The notes under the pieces were generated by a model. It worked only from the letters and a program-made list of their open reading frames with translations. It was not told the DNA's origin and searched no databases. From Gammaproteobacteria bacterium (GTDB lineage: Bacteria > Pseudomonadota > Gammaproteobacteria > Steroidobacterales > GCA-2729495), in contig JAAERX010000005.1 in the NCBI GenBank assembly GCA_024229935.1, forward strand, positions 1 to 64,000: 64,000 nucleotides of DNA, in the 5' to 3' direction. Position 1 is the first letter of the stretch; the number at the start of each line of letters is the position of its first letter. Positions 16,180-25,076 of this stretch are shown piece by piece. A program made the position numbers and the translations under genes.

Positions 16180-17631
16180 ATGCGTCTGGCTGTCGTACAA
16201 CGCATTATTGGCTTACTTCTGATGATGTTCAGTCTGACCATGCTGCCCCCCGCTGCTGTTTCACTATATTTTAGTGATGGTGGCGCAATAGCCTTTTTCT
16301 CTGGCTTCGCAGTAACTGCTATCAGTGGCGTACTTATCTATACACCGGTAAAGAATCGTCATGAGGAACTGCGCTTACGTGATGGTTTTTTGATTGTGGC
16401 TGCTTTCTGGTTTGGTCTGGGCAGCTTTGGTGCCTTACCCCTGTTATTTTTTGAGGCACCCAGCCTCACTTTTACTGATGCCCTCTTTGAGTCAATGTCA
16501 GGTCTGACCACAACGGGTGCTACAGTCTTAACCGGGCTGGATGATATGCCCAAGTCGCTATTGTATTACCGTCAGCAGCTACAGTGGTTTGGCGGCATGG
16601 GCATCATTGTTTTGGCTGTTGCCATACTGCCCTTGCTGGGTGTGGGCGGTATGCAGCTCTATAGAGCTGAGATTGCAGGCCCGGTAAAAGACAGCAAGCT
16701 CACTCCTCGCATTACCGAAACAGCTAAAGCACTTTGGTATATCTATCTTGGGCTAACCGTCGCATGCGGGGTTGCATACTATCTTGCCGGCATGAACATA
16801 TTTGATGCGCTTTGTCATGCCTTTAGCACAGTGGCTATTGGTGGTTTCTCAACACATGATGCCAGCATAGGTTATTTTGACAATCTAAAAATTAATGCCA
16901 TTGCCATGTTCTTTATGTTCTTTGCAGGCATTAACTTCTCCCTGCATTTTCTGGCCTGGCGTGGAAAAAGCTTTTCCGGTTACCTTGCTGACTCAGAATT
17001 TCGTGCCTATGCCAAAAATATTCTGATCCTCTCTACGGCCGTTATTATTTACCTATTAGCGGAAGGTGAATATGACACGCTAAAAGATACATTTCATGAG
17101 GGCCTTTTTCAGGTTATCTCTATCGCCACCACCACCGGCTTTACTACTGCTGATTTCTCTGCCTGGCCAGGCGCCATACCAGTGCTGCTGATTTTTGCCA
17201 GCTTTATTGGTGGTTGCGCTGGCTCTACAGGCGGCGGAATGAAGGTTATGCGCTGCCTGTTGCTGTACAGACAGGGTGTGCGAGAAATCAAGCGCCTGAT
17301 ACACCCCAATGCAGAGATACCCGTTAAGCTAGGTGGCAAATCCATTCCACCACTCATTATTGAGTCAGTCTGGGGGTTTTTTGCGGTTTATGTTGTTGTT
17401 TTTGTGATCATGATGACACTACTGCTGATTGATGGCATAGACCAGGTCACCGCTTTTTCTGCTGTTGCTGCCACACTAAATAATCTGGGACCCGGGCTTG
17501 GTGATGTTTCGAGCGGCTTTGGTGATTTAAGTGATCTTGCAAAATGGGTGTGCGTTATGGCCATGCTGCTGGGTCGACTGGAAATCTTTACGCTACTGGT
17601 TCTTATATCCCCAACTTTCTGGAAACATTGA
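16180..17631 (+). CDS. trkH: Trk potassium transporter membrane subunit TrkH
   Basis: The 483-residue protein has about ten membrane segments and the four pore loops of the Trk/Ktr family; the selectivity sequences show as T-T-T-G-A-T, A-I-G-G-F-S-T-H, A-T-T-T-G-F-T-T and N-N-L-G-P-G. It imports K+ across the inner membrane under control of TrkA encoded just upstream. The TRAP transporter gene starts seven bases after the stop, so the transcript probably continues. Confidence 0.95.
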   Translation: MRLAVVQRIIGLLLMMFSLTMLPPAAVSLYFSDGGAIAFFSGFAVTAISGVLIYTPVKNRHEELRLRDGFLIVAAFWFGLGSFGALPLLFFEAPSLTFTDALFESMSGLTTTGATVLTGLDDMPKSLLYYRQQLQWFGGMGIIVLAVAILPLLGVGGMQLYRAEIAGPVKDSKLTPRITETAKALWYIYLGLTVACGVAYYLAGMNIFDALCHAFSTVAIGGFSTHDASIGYFDNLKINAIAMFFMFFAGINFSLHFLAWRGKSFSGYLADSEFRAYAKNILILSTAVIIYLLAEGEYDTLKDTFHEGLFQVISIATTTGFTTADFSAWPGAIPVLLIFASFIGGCAGSTGGGMKVMRCLLLYRQGVREIKRLIHPNAEIPVKLGGKSIPPLIIESVWGFFAVYVVVFVIMMTLLLIDGIDQVTAFSAVAATLNNLGPGLGDVSSGFGDLSDLAKWVCVMAMLLGRLEIFTLLVLISPTFWKH

Positions 17632-17638
17632 CACCACA

Positions 17639-18151
17639 ATGCTTACTACCGCTGATCAGCTTGAAGCCATCACGCGCAGTATTGGTCAACTGATTGCCTG
17701 GCTGACTCTGGCACTGGTTATTGTCACCAGTATAGTTGTTGTACAGCGCTACCTTTTCAATGCCGGCTCTATACGCATGCAGGAAAGCATTACTTTTATG
17801 CATGCTGCAATTTTTATGCTAACAGCAGCTTATACACTTTCTGTAAATGACCATGTTCGTGTCGATGTTTTCTATAGTGTTATGTCTGCACGGGGAAAGG
17901 CTTTAGTAAACCTGGTTGGCACACTATTTTTACTAATGCCCTTTTGTGCATTCATGCTCTATAGCAGCTGGGATTTTGTTGGTGTTGCATGGTCTGTCAG
18001 AGAGGCCTCACAGGAATCCGGTGGACTGCCATTTCCATTTCCAGGGTTAATGAAAAGCTTCATACCTTTAGCATCAGGGTTATTAATTATGCAGGGCACA
18101 GTCATTATCCTGCGGTCACTTGTCACACTTGCTAAAGCGGAACACCATTAA
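17639..18151 (+). CDS. TRAP transporter small membrane subunit (DctQ type)
   Basis: The 170-residue protein has four membrane segments and the DctQ pattern, including V-V-V-Q-R-Y-L-F-N near residue 35, M-Q-E-S-I-T-F-M-H after it, and H-V-R-V-D-V-F-Y. ATG 17639 is chosen because the frame extending upstream lies inside trkH. DctQ joins the large subunit to form a sodium-driven solute importer. It follows trkH by seven bases and precedes the large subunit by three. Confidence 0.9.
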   Translation: MLTTADQLEAITRSIGQLIAWLTLALVIVTSIVVVQRYLFNAGSIRMQESITFMHAAIFMLTAAYTLSVNDHVRVDVFYSVMSARGKALVNLVGTLFLLMPFCAFMLYSSWDFVGVAWSVREASQESGGLPFPFPGLMKSFIPLASGLLIMQGTVIILRSLVTLAKAEHH

Positions 18152-18154
18152 AGT

Positions 18155-19531
18155 ATGGCGTGGCTTGGTTTTCTGATGTTTATAGCGGTAGTCATTGTAC
18201 TACTGGCCGGTTATCCCGTTGCCTTTAGTCTTGCGGGCACCGCTTTAATTTTTGCCTGCATAGGATCATTAGCCGGAGTCTTCGATCCTGTATTTCTAGA
18301 CACCATGCCAAACCGTATCTACGGCATCATGAATAACGTAACACTCATTGCAGTCCCGTTATTTGTGTTTATGGGTGTAACACTGGAGCGCGCGCAGATT
18401 GCAGAGGACCTGCTGGAATCTCTCAGCATGCTAATGGGACGAATACGTGGCGGGCTGGGTATTGCTGTAATACTGGTAGGAATGCTCATGGCCGCAAGTA
18501 CCGGTATTGTTGGTGCTACCGTTGTTACCATGGGGCTAATATCCCTACCCACCATGCTTAAACGTGGTTATAAACCCAGTATTGCAACTGGCACTATTAC
18601 TGCCGCAGGCACACTTGGTCAGATTATCCCGCCATCCATTATTCTTGTGCTACTAGGTGATGTCTTATCCTCTGCCTATCAGCAGGCACAACTGCAACAG
18701 GGTGTTTTTCGCCCTGAAACTATCTCCGTAGGAGATCTTTTTATTGGTGCACTCTTACCCGGATTTTTACTGGTTGGCCTGTATATTAGTTATTTACTCA
18801 TTGTGGCCCAATTGCGTCCTGCCACTATGCCTACCTGGCAGGAAACAGCTAACACAAGAAATTCTCAAGCAAACCTTTTACCGCAAATCCTTAGGGCGCT
18901 ACTACCCGCACTATGCCTGATACTCGCTGTGCTTGGCTCAATTATCATGGGCATTGCCACACCTACAGAAGCCGCAGCAATTGGTGCGCTGGGAGCATTA
19001 CTACTGGCTGCTTTACGCAGACAACTTAATCGCCAGCGGTTATTTGAGATTACTACCAGCACTGCGCGCTTTACCAGCATGGTATTCCTGATATTAATTG
19101 GAGCCTCAATGTTTTCACTCGTATTTAGAGGCTACGGTGGTGATATTGCAATTCAGAATTTTCTTTTGCAATTACCCGGTGGCGTACCAACAGCATTAAT
19201 TACTGTTATGGCCGTTATGTTTTTGATGGGCTTTGTACTGGACTTTATTGAAATTACTTTTGTAGTTGTACCCATTGTTGGCCCAGCGCTCTTAATGATG
19301 GGTATAGATCCTATATGGCTCGGCATCATGATTGCTATTAACCTGCAAACATCTTTCCTGACACCACCATTTGGTTTTGCATTGTTTTATTTACGCGGGG
19401 TTACACCGCCAGAGGTACAAACCATACAAATCTATAAGGGGGTGATTCCCTTTGTACTTATTCAGTTATTTGCACTCATGCTTATTGCCTTATGGCCAGG
19501 TCTTGCCACCTGGTTGCCAGCACAGCTCTGA
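18155..19531 (+). CDS. TRAP transporter large membrane subunit (DctM type)
   Basis: The 458-residue protein has about 12 membrane segments and clear DctM family marks: V-P-L-F-V-F-M-G near residue 66, G-T-I-T-A-A-G-T-L-G-Q-I-I-P-P-S-I, and M-G-I-A-T-P-T-E-A-A-A-I-G-A. It carries the Na+-coupled transport reaction for an organic acid or similar solute. The cognate periplasmic binding protein is not adjacent; the only TRAP binding protein in the window is at 26916-28001 on the other strand. Confidence 0.95.
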   Translation: MAWLGFLMFIAVVIVLLAGYPVAFSLAGTALIFACIGSLAGVFDPVFLDTMPNRIYGIMNNVTLIAVPLFVFMGVTLERAQIAEDLLESLSMLMGRIRGGLGIAVILVGMLMAASTGIVGATVVTMGLISLPTMLKRGYKPSIATGTITAAGTLGQIIPPSIILVLLGDVLSSAYQQAQLQQGVFRPETISVGDLFIGALLPGFLLVGLYISYLLIVAQLRPATMPTWQETANTRNSQANLLPQILRALLPALCLILAVLGSIIMGIATPTEAAAIGALGALLLAALRRQLNRQRLFEITTSTARFTSMVFLILIGASMFSLVFRGYGGDIAIQNFLLQLPGGVPTALITVMAVMFLMGFVLDFIEITFVVVPIVGPALLMMGIDPIWLGIMIAINLQTSFLTPPFGFALFYLRGVTPPEVQTIQIYKGVIPFVLIQLFALMLIALWPGLATWLPAQL

Positions 19532-19560
19532 ACCCGAGCTTCTTCACTACAGATTCAAGC

Positions 19561-20208
19561 TTACTGACCTGCTGCTGCATCCAGCCTGGCATCAAATACG
19601 GCGCCCATAACCTGAGCCCGACCTTCCTGTTCAAGTGCCTGCCTGGCTTCAGTACCCAGATAATCACGACAACGGCTGGCTGCAACTTCAGCAATACGCT
19701 CAACATTTTCATTAAGGGCGGCATACTTCTCACCCTGAGCCTGCATGCAATCTAAATAAACACGCTGATCTGCATTCCAGTCTATCGGTATAGCCGCTGT
19801 TGCTACTAGAGCTATAACAGGTGTTGAAGCAGATGTTGAAGCAGGTTGTGTTACAAGTATTTCAGCAATTTCATTTCTGCCGCGTTTTTCAAGATCGACA
19901 ATGGATTCCGTCAATGCCTTGTCAATGATCATATATTGAGCGCCTAAATACTCCGCCTGAGCGTCTTTATAAGCATCAAGTTCTGGCTCACAGCGCTGAC
20001 CGGCCGCATCTCGCAGAAAAGTAGCATCCGTAGTGCCAGACATTCCAGCGGCCTCTCGCTTGAGACAGTCTATATAGGCATCAGCTTTAGACTGAGCAGC
20101 ACTATCAAGGCCTGCCAGCTCTGCTTTGCTGGTTGTAAACTGCGAACACCCCGTTGCCAGTGACACTGCTACGAGGACAATCACCCCAAGAAACCTTATT
20201 TTCATCAT
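19561..20208 (-). CDS. Lipoprotein with a duplicated Cys-pair helical unit, unknown
   Basis: The 215-residue protein has a lipoprotein signal ending L-A-T-G-C (C21). The mature part seems to contain two copies of a helical unit: one with Y-I-D-C-L and A-G-Q-R-C-E-P-E-L, the other with Y-L-D-C-M and A-A-S-R-C-R-D-Y-L, so each copy has a cysteine pair about 26-30 residues apart. A GGAG site precedes two adjacent ATGs, and either could be the start. It lies 42 bases after the methyltransferase gene. Function unknown. Confidence 0.7.
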   Translation of the reverse strand: MMKIRFLGVIVLVAVSLATGCSQFTTSKAELAGLDSAAQSKADAYIDCLKREAAGMSGTTDATFLRDAAGQRCEPELDAYKDAQAEYLGAQYMIIDKALTESIVDLEKRGRNEIAEILVTQPASTSASTPVIALVATAAIPIDWNADQRVYLDCMQAQGEKYAALNENVERIAEVAASRCRDYLGTEARQALEQEGRAQVMGAVFDARLDAAAGQ

Positions 20209-20250
20209 CTCTCCAGAAGAATTTAAACCACACAGAATGTAGAACTAAAT

Positions 20251-21117
20251 TTAGCTGCTTTTATCAGCAGTTGAATGTCTAGCATGGGTATCAAACCACC
20301 CCGGTATAGGCCGACCCATTATTCGTTGCAACAACTGCCATATTCTACGCGCAAAACGATTAGTACGCATGAAGGTATCATTGCCAAAAACCCTATATCC
20401 AATAAAGATACGCCGGTAGGTATTTTTTATTGCTGAACGGCTCTGCCATTTACCGGGTAACTCACGCCCAAATGGCCCAGACGCATCACGGGCATGACGA
20501 TACTTAATATCACGACCTTCTTTTGCAGGTCTGGGCGCCAAAGTCCCGGGTATCATGGCCTGCTGTGCAGCCTTGAAACTATCATAGCCCAACGCCTCAA
20601 GTATATTTAGCTCATCATCAATGGCGCTTAAGGAAAGCTTATTAGACTCAATCGATACATAGTCTGGTTTTACTTCGTAGTCGCCCAGTTTTTTCAGGCT
20701 TAGTATGTCTGCACCTTCTATATCAATCTTCATGTAATAAGGCACGCCATATTTCTCAATACACTTGCCAAAATCTACTGTAGGCACCGTTATTTGTTCA
20801 CTTTCCCAGCCCGCTCGTTCATTACGATCTTTCCAGACGGGGTCAATGGTGCCCCAGACAGTGACATTAGAATTCTTGTAGAAAGTAATTGTATCTCCCT
20901 CAGCCGGACTATCAACAATTGCCCCCTCGACAATCTCCAGTTGCCCGGATGTCAGTTGTTCAGAAAACTGCTCGCGACAATTTTTTATCAGGTCCGGGTC
21001 GGCCTCAAAAGCAACAACTCGAAAACCTTTTGCAAGGTAAAAATCTGTGTCTTCCCCCTGGTGCATACCAAGGTCAAATATAAGATCGTTATGCTTTATG
21101 GGTTTATGCTGTGTCAT
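20251..21117 (-). CDS. FkbM family SAM-dependent methyltransferase
   Basis: The 288-residue protein shows the FkbM pattern: F-D-L-G-M-H-Q-G-E-D-T near residue 14 (SAM-binding loop), V-A-F-E-A-D-P after the second strand, and Y-M-K-I-D-I-E-G-A-D in the middle. FkbM enzymes methylate hydroxyl groups of sugars or lipids, so the acceptor cannot be deduced. The C-terminal 90 residues are basic and specific to this protein. The gene follows the peptide ABC operon by 82 bases on the same strand. Confidence 0.85.
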   Translation of the reverse strand: MTQHKPIKHNDLIFDLGMHQGEDTDFYLAKGFRVVAFEADPDLIKNCREQFSEQLTSGQLEIVEGAIVDSPAEGDTITFYKNSNVTVWGTIDPVWKDRNERAGWESEQITVPTVDFGKCIEKYGVPYYMKIDIEGADILSLKKLGDYEVKPDYVSIESNKLSLSAIDDELNILEALGYDSFKAAQQAMIPGTLAPRPAKEGRDIKYRHARDASGPFGRELPGKWQSRSAIKNTYRRIFIGYRVFGNDTFMRTNRFARRIWQLLQRIMGRPIPGWFDTHARHSTADKSS

Positions 21118-21199
21118 CTTTTATTGCTAATACCTTTCTCAGCAAATGAGTATAGTCGTTCATGCCTAATTTTGTGTTCCAAAGCAATATCCCCCGCAA

Positions 21200-22228
21200 T
21201 CATTCAACCAGATGGCAGGCAACAAAGTGCGTGGCCTCTCCTTTCCCCGGCTTAAGTTGCGGCACATCAGTTCTACATAACTCTGTTACCACGGGACAAC
21301 GGGCATGAAACGGGCACCCAGCCGGTGGGTTTAGCGGTGAGGGCACATCCCCTGTCAGTGCTATGCGCTGTGCTTTATGCCTTGGATCAGGCACCGGTAT
21401 AGCAGATAGCAGTGCACGTGTATAAGGGTGCTGTGGGTGTGCATAAATATCCCTGGCACTGGCTTGCTCAACAATTTTGCCCAGATACATGACTGCAACA
21501 TCATCACTCACATGCTGAATAACTGCCAGATCATGTGAAATAAATAAGAACGCAATATTTTGCTCTGCTTTCAGCCTATCAATAAGATTTAGAACCTGTG
21601 ACTGTACAGAAACATCAAGTGCGGATACGGGTTCATCCGCGACAATAAATTTAGGATTAAGCGCCAGCGCTCTAGCAATGCCTATACGTTGCCGCTGCCC
21701 ACCCGAAAATTCATGTGGGTAACGATTAAGTGAATTTTGCCGCATACCTACTATAGTTAATAATTCCTCTACACGTTCTCGCCGTTCAGCACTGTTGCCT
21801 ATGCGATGCACATCAAGTGGCTCACGAATAATCTGTGCAACCGTCCGCCTGGGGCTTAGGGAAGCATAAGGGTCCTGAAAGATAATTTGCATATCACGAC
21901 GGGCGGCCATAAGCCCGGCATTACTCAGGCTGCTCAGGGGCTGGCCTCTCAGTCGCACCTGCCCAGCAGAGGGCGGCTGTAAATAGAGAATGGCACGGCC
22001 AAGCGTAGACTTACCACAACCAGACTCACCTACCAGCCCAAGTGTCCTGCCTCGGTTCAATGAAAAGCTAACACCATCAACTGCCTTTAGGTGCTGCCGT
22101 GGCCGCCCAAATAAACCACCCTGCAGAGGAAAATATTTTTTTAGCTCATGCACCTCAAGCAATGGTTGTGAACCATCTTCAGTAAGCTGGCTTTGCTTAA
22201 ACCCCAGATTTGCATCAATGGGGGTCAT
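21200..22228 (-). CDS. Peptide ABC transporter ATP-binding subunit (DppF/OppF type)
   Basis: The 342-residue ATPase has Walker A G-E-S-G-C-G-K-S, signature F-S-G-G-Q-R-Q-R, Walker B F-I-V-A-D-E-P and the C-terminal oligopeptide-ABC extension with the Cys-rich F-H-A-R-C-P segment. The start is placed at the Met at 22228, giving a 14-base overlap with the preceding ATPase gene; the much longer open frame upstream lies inside that gene. It powers import together with its DppD-type partner. Confidence 0.93.
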   Translation of the reverse strand: MTPIDANLGFKQSQLTEDGSQPLLEVHELKKYFPLQGGLFGRPRQHLKAVDGVSFSLNRGRTLGLVGESGCGKSTLGRAILYLQPPSAGQVRLRGQPLSSLSNAGLMAARRDMQIIFQDPYASLSPRRTVAQIIREPLDVHRIGNSAERRERVEELLTIVGMRQNSLNRYPHEFSGGQRQRIGIARALALNPKFIVADEPVSALDVSVQSQVLNLIDRLKAEQNIAFLFISHDLAVIQHVSDDVAVMYLGKIVEQASARDIYAHPQHPYTRALLSAIPVPDPRHKAQRIALTGDVPSPLNPPAGCPFHARCPVVTELCRTDVPQLKPGKGEATHFVACHLVE

Positions 22229-23222
22229 AGCAGGCCACCTTGGTTGAGGTATCGGGTAATGCTCCCAATAATGGACGCTGTTGCCGGCACTGCTGCATAA
22301 CTTTGTTGCAACGGTCTGCAAACCGGCAACCCGATGGCAAATGTAACAGATCAGGTACCATGCCAGAAATAATCGGTAACTTAGTTTGCCTATCAGCCTG
22401 AAGCCGTGGAATTGAACCAAGCAAACCTAAAGTATAAGGATGCCGGGGGTGAGCGAATAACTCAGTAACCGGAGCATTTTCCAGCACACTGCCACAATAC
22501 ATGACAATCGCCTGACGACAGGTCTCAGCAACAACACCAAGATCATGAGTAATTAATATCATTGCCATACCAAATTCAGACTGCAATTTAATAATCTGCT
22601 CAATAACCTGTGCCTGTGTAGTTACATCAAGTGCAGTAGTAGGCTCATCTGCAATCAGGAGTTTTGGTCCACAGGATAATGCCATAGCAATCATCACACG
22701 CTGTCGCATACCGCCGGAAAGTTGATGCGGATACTCCTCTATACGAACTGCCGGGTCAGGTATACCCACTTTAGCCAGCATTTCTATAGCTGCTGCATGG
22801 GCTTGTCGCTTACTAAGCTGCTGATGACGCCGCAACACATCTATCATTTGGCTGCCTATCCTAAAGACCGGATTAAGTGCGGTCATTGGTTCCTGAAAAA
22901 TCATGGAAATTTCACTACCACGAATTTTGCGTAATTCCGGCTCACTTAGTTGAGTCAAATCCTGACCCTGCAGCTCAATACTGCCACTGACTATCCGCCC
23001 AGGTGGTGACGGGATCAACCCCAAAATCGCCAGCCCGGTTACTGTCTTACCGCAACCCGACTCACCCACCAGCCCAACTGTCTCACCTGCCTTTATAGTA
23101 AAACTTACACCATCTACCGCACGTACAATTCCCTGATCAGTAGCAAACTCCACAACCAAATCACGCACGCTTAATAAAATGTCACTACTCTTAGCCCTTG
23201 CCTTCGCGGTCATTGCAATCAT
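22215..23222 (-). CDS. Peptide ABC transporter ATP-binding subunit (DppD/OppD type)
   Basis: The 335-residue ATPase has Walker A G-E-S-G-C-G-K-T near residue 55, Q-E-P-M-T-A-L-N-P in the Q-loop region, signature L-S-G-G-M-R-Q-R, Walker [12 protein letters not shown] and the cysteine-containing C-terminal extension (G-C-R-F-A-D-R-C). It starts two bases after the permease gene. Two candidate start codons lie nine bases apart (23222 and 23213). Confidence 0.93.
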   Translation of the reverse strand: MIAMTAKARAKSSDILLSVRDLVVEFATDQGIVRAVDGVSFTIKAGETVGLVGESGCGKTVTGLAILGLIPSPPGRIVSGSIELQGQDLTQLSEPELRKIRGSEISMIFQEPMTALNPVFRIGSQMIDVLRRHQQLSKRQAHAAAIEMLAKVGIPDPAVRIEEYPHQLSGGMRQRVMIAMALSCGPKLLIADEPTTALDVTTQAQVIEQIIKLQSEFGMAMILITHDLGVVAETCRQAIVMYCGSVLENAPVTELFAHPRHPYTLGLLGSIPRLQADRQTKLPIISGMVPDLLHLPSGCRFADRCNKVMQQCRQQRPLLGALPDTSTKVACYDPH

Positions 23223-23224
23223 GA

Positions 23225-24115
23225 TTATTTAACAGACCTTGGGTCCAGTGCATCCTGTAACGCATCAGAAAACATATTGAAAGCCATAACCAGCCCAAAC
23301 ATTAATACTGAAGCTGCAATAAAGTTATTAAAAAATCCGGCCAGCACTTCAAAGGTGCTCTCAGATATCATCAGCCCCCAGCTCATACCGTCTTTTACAC
23401 CCAGACCCAGGAAACTAAGGATGACTTCAGACTTAATAGCGGCAACAAAACTGATCGTGGCCTGTACCAGCAATATATGGAATGTATTGGGCAATATGTG
23501 ACGAAAAATTATTTTCACTTTTCCCAGGCCTATTGCATGGGCTGCTTCAACATATTCAAGTGTCTTGAGCTTAATAACCTCCCCACGCACAAGTCGTGCA
23601 GTGCCAATCCAGAAGGTAGCAATCATGGCGATATGCATTGCCCATGGGCTGCCGCCCAAACTGTAGGCTATAGCAGCTACAAGCAGTATGAAGGGTACTG
23701 AATCCAGCACACCCATAACCCAGATAATAATTTCATCAATCCACGTACCACTAAAAAATCCAGCAACAGCGCCAAAAACTGCACCAAGTGCCGTTGCACC
23801 TATGGCAACCAAAAGCCCCACTTCAAATGCAGTGCGTGTGCTGTACAACGCGCGTGCAAAAATATCCTGGCCAATAATATTGGTGCCAAACCAGTATTCT
23901 GCTGAAACTGGGGCCCACTTGGGCCCTGTAACGTCTGCCCAGGCTCCGCCCCAAAACCCAAATACCACTCCCAGAGCAATAACAGCGTAGATAAACACGC
24001 CAAACAGTGCCCACATACCAACACGGTCACGTTTGAACTTGCGGGCTGCCTTAAGCCACAATGAATCACCATGCCCATCTATGCCACTGACTGCACTGGT
24101 ATTCATCGTGCTCAT
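23225..24115 (-). CDS. Peptide ABC transporter permease (DppC/OppC type)
   Basis: The 296-residue permease has an N-terminal segment with [11 protein letters not shown], six or so membrane segments, a periplasmic loop with [13 protein letters not shown], and the binding-protein-dependent permease signature E-A-A-H-A-I-G-L-G. It overlaps the previous permease gene by four bases (ATGA), showing translational coupling. Confidence 0.93.
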   Translation of the reverse strand: MSTMNTSAVSGIDGHGDSLWLKAARKFKRDRVGMWALFGVFIYAVIALGVVFGFWGGAWADVTGPKWAPVSAEYWFGTNIIGQDIFARALYSTRTAFEVGLLVAIGATALGAVFGAVAGFFSGTWIDEIIIWVMGVLDSVPFILLVAAIAYSLGGSPWAMHIAMIATFWIGTARLVRGEVIKLKTLEYVEAAHAIGLGKVKIIFRHILPNTFHILLVQATISFVAAIKSEVILSFLGLGVKDGMSWGLMISESTFEVLAGFFNNFIAASVLMFGLVMAFNMFSDALQDALDPRSVK

Positions 24116-25065
24116 TTCAGTGACACTCTTGGGTCAACAGCCCGATAACAAATATCAGTAAGTAGCTGGGCTACAACAAAGAGTATGGCAGTAAGTGCTA
24201 CCACCGCCTTCAACACAGGCTGATCACCGGTGATAATTGCATCGTAGGTCACCTTGCCTATACCAGGGATACCAAAATAACTTTCCAGTAAGAGACTGCC
24301 GCTAATAACAATAAAGGGTATCGAAAAAACAATCCGCGTCACGATTGGAATCATGCTGTTCTTAAGAATATTTCGGTAAAACAATCGTGCCGGCGGAGTA
24401 CCAAAAGCTTTTGCTGTCCTTACATGATCACGTGTCATTTCTTCGACGATAACTGCACGATAAAAACGTGTGTTGTAACCAAGCGCAATAAACACAGTGG
24501 CCAGAGTGGGCACAGTGACATAGCGTAGGTACTGCAGAGGAGTGCTCGTATCCCAACCACGTACCGGGAATAAATCCAGCCCATCACTGGATGACAACAG
24601 AATCTGAAAACCAATAATGGCAATCAAAAAGCTAATGCTCATGCCTATTGCAGCAAAACCCATAATAAACTTATCGATCCAGCGGCCACGAAAATAGGCG
24701 GCCAGCAATGCAAACATCACACCTAATACATTGCCTAATATAAAACCTGGCAAAGCCAGTGCTATAGAGACTGGAATAGTCCGTGAAAGAATAGTGCTAA
24801 CCTTCTCATCAGTTGATTCAGAGTTGCCAAAATCAAATGTTATGACTTCATGCAGGTACTCCAGATAACGTGGCACAAAGGGTCGGTCATAGCCAAGCTG
24901 GCTACGCACCTCTGCAATTTCCTCAGCTGTAGGATTTTTGCCTAACAGGTCATACGTTTTATCCGGCCCAAAATATACAATCAGTAAAAAACTGATCAGC
25001 GTCACGCCCAATACCAGCGGTATGCCGGCAATTAACTTACGTAGTGAATATTGCAGTATCTCCAT
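24112..25065 (-). CDS. Peptide ABC transporter permease (DppB/OppB type)
   Basis: The 317-residue permease has six membrane segments and the DppB-type features: an N-terminal Y-S-L-R-K-L-I-A-G-I-P segment, L-G-Y-D-R-P-F-V-P-R-Y in the first periplasmic loop, and the EAA-like loop V-R-T-A-K-A-F-G-T-P. It starts 11 bases after the binding-protein gene and pairs with the DppC-type protein to form the channel. Confidence 0.93.
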   Translation of the reverse strand: MEILQYSLRKLIAGIPLVLGVTLISFLLIVYFGPDKTYDLLGKNPTAEEIAEVRSQLGYDRPFVPRYLEYLHEVITFDFGNSESTDEKVSTILSRTIPVSIALALPGFILGNVLGVMFALLAAYFRGRWIDKFIMGFAAIGMSISFLIAIIGFQILLSSSDGLDLFPVRGWDTSTPLQYLRYVTVPTLATVFIALGYNTRFYRAVIVEEMTRDHVRTAKAFGTPPARLFYRNILKNSMIPIVTRIVFSIPFIVISGSLLLESYFGIPGIGKVTYDAIITGDQPVLKAVVALTAILFVVAQLLTDICYRAVDPRVSLK

Positions 25066-25076
25066 AATCTGAATGA

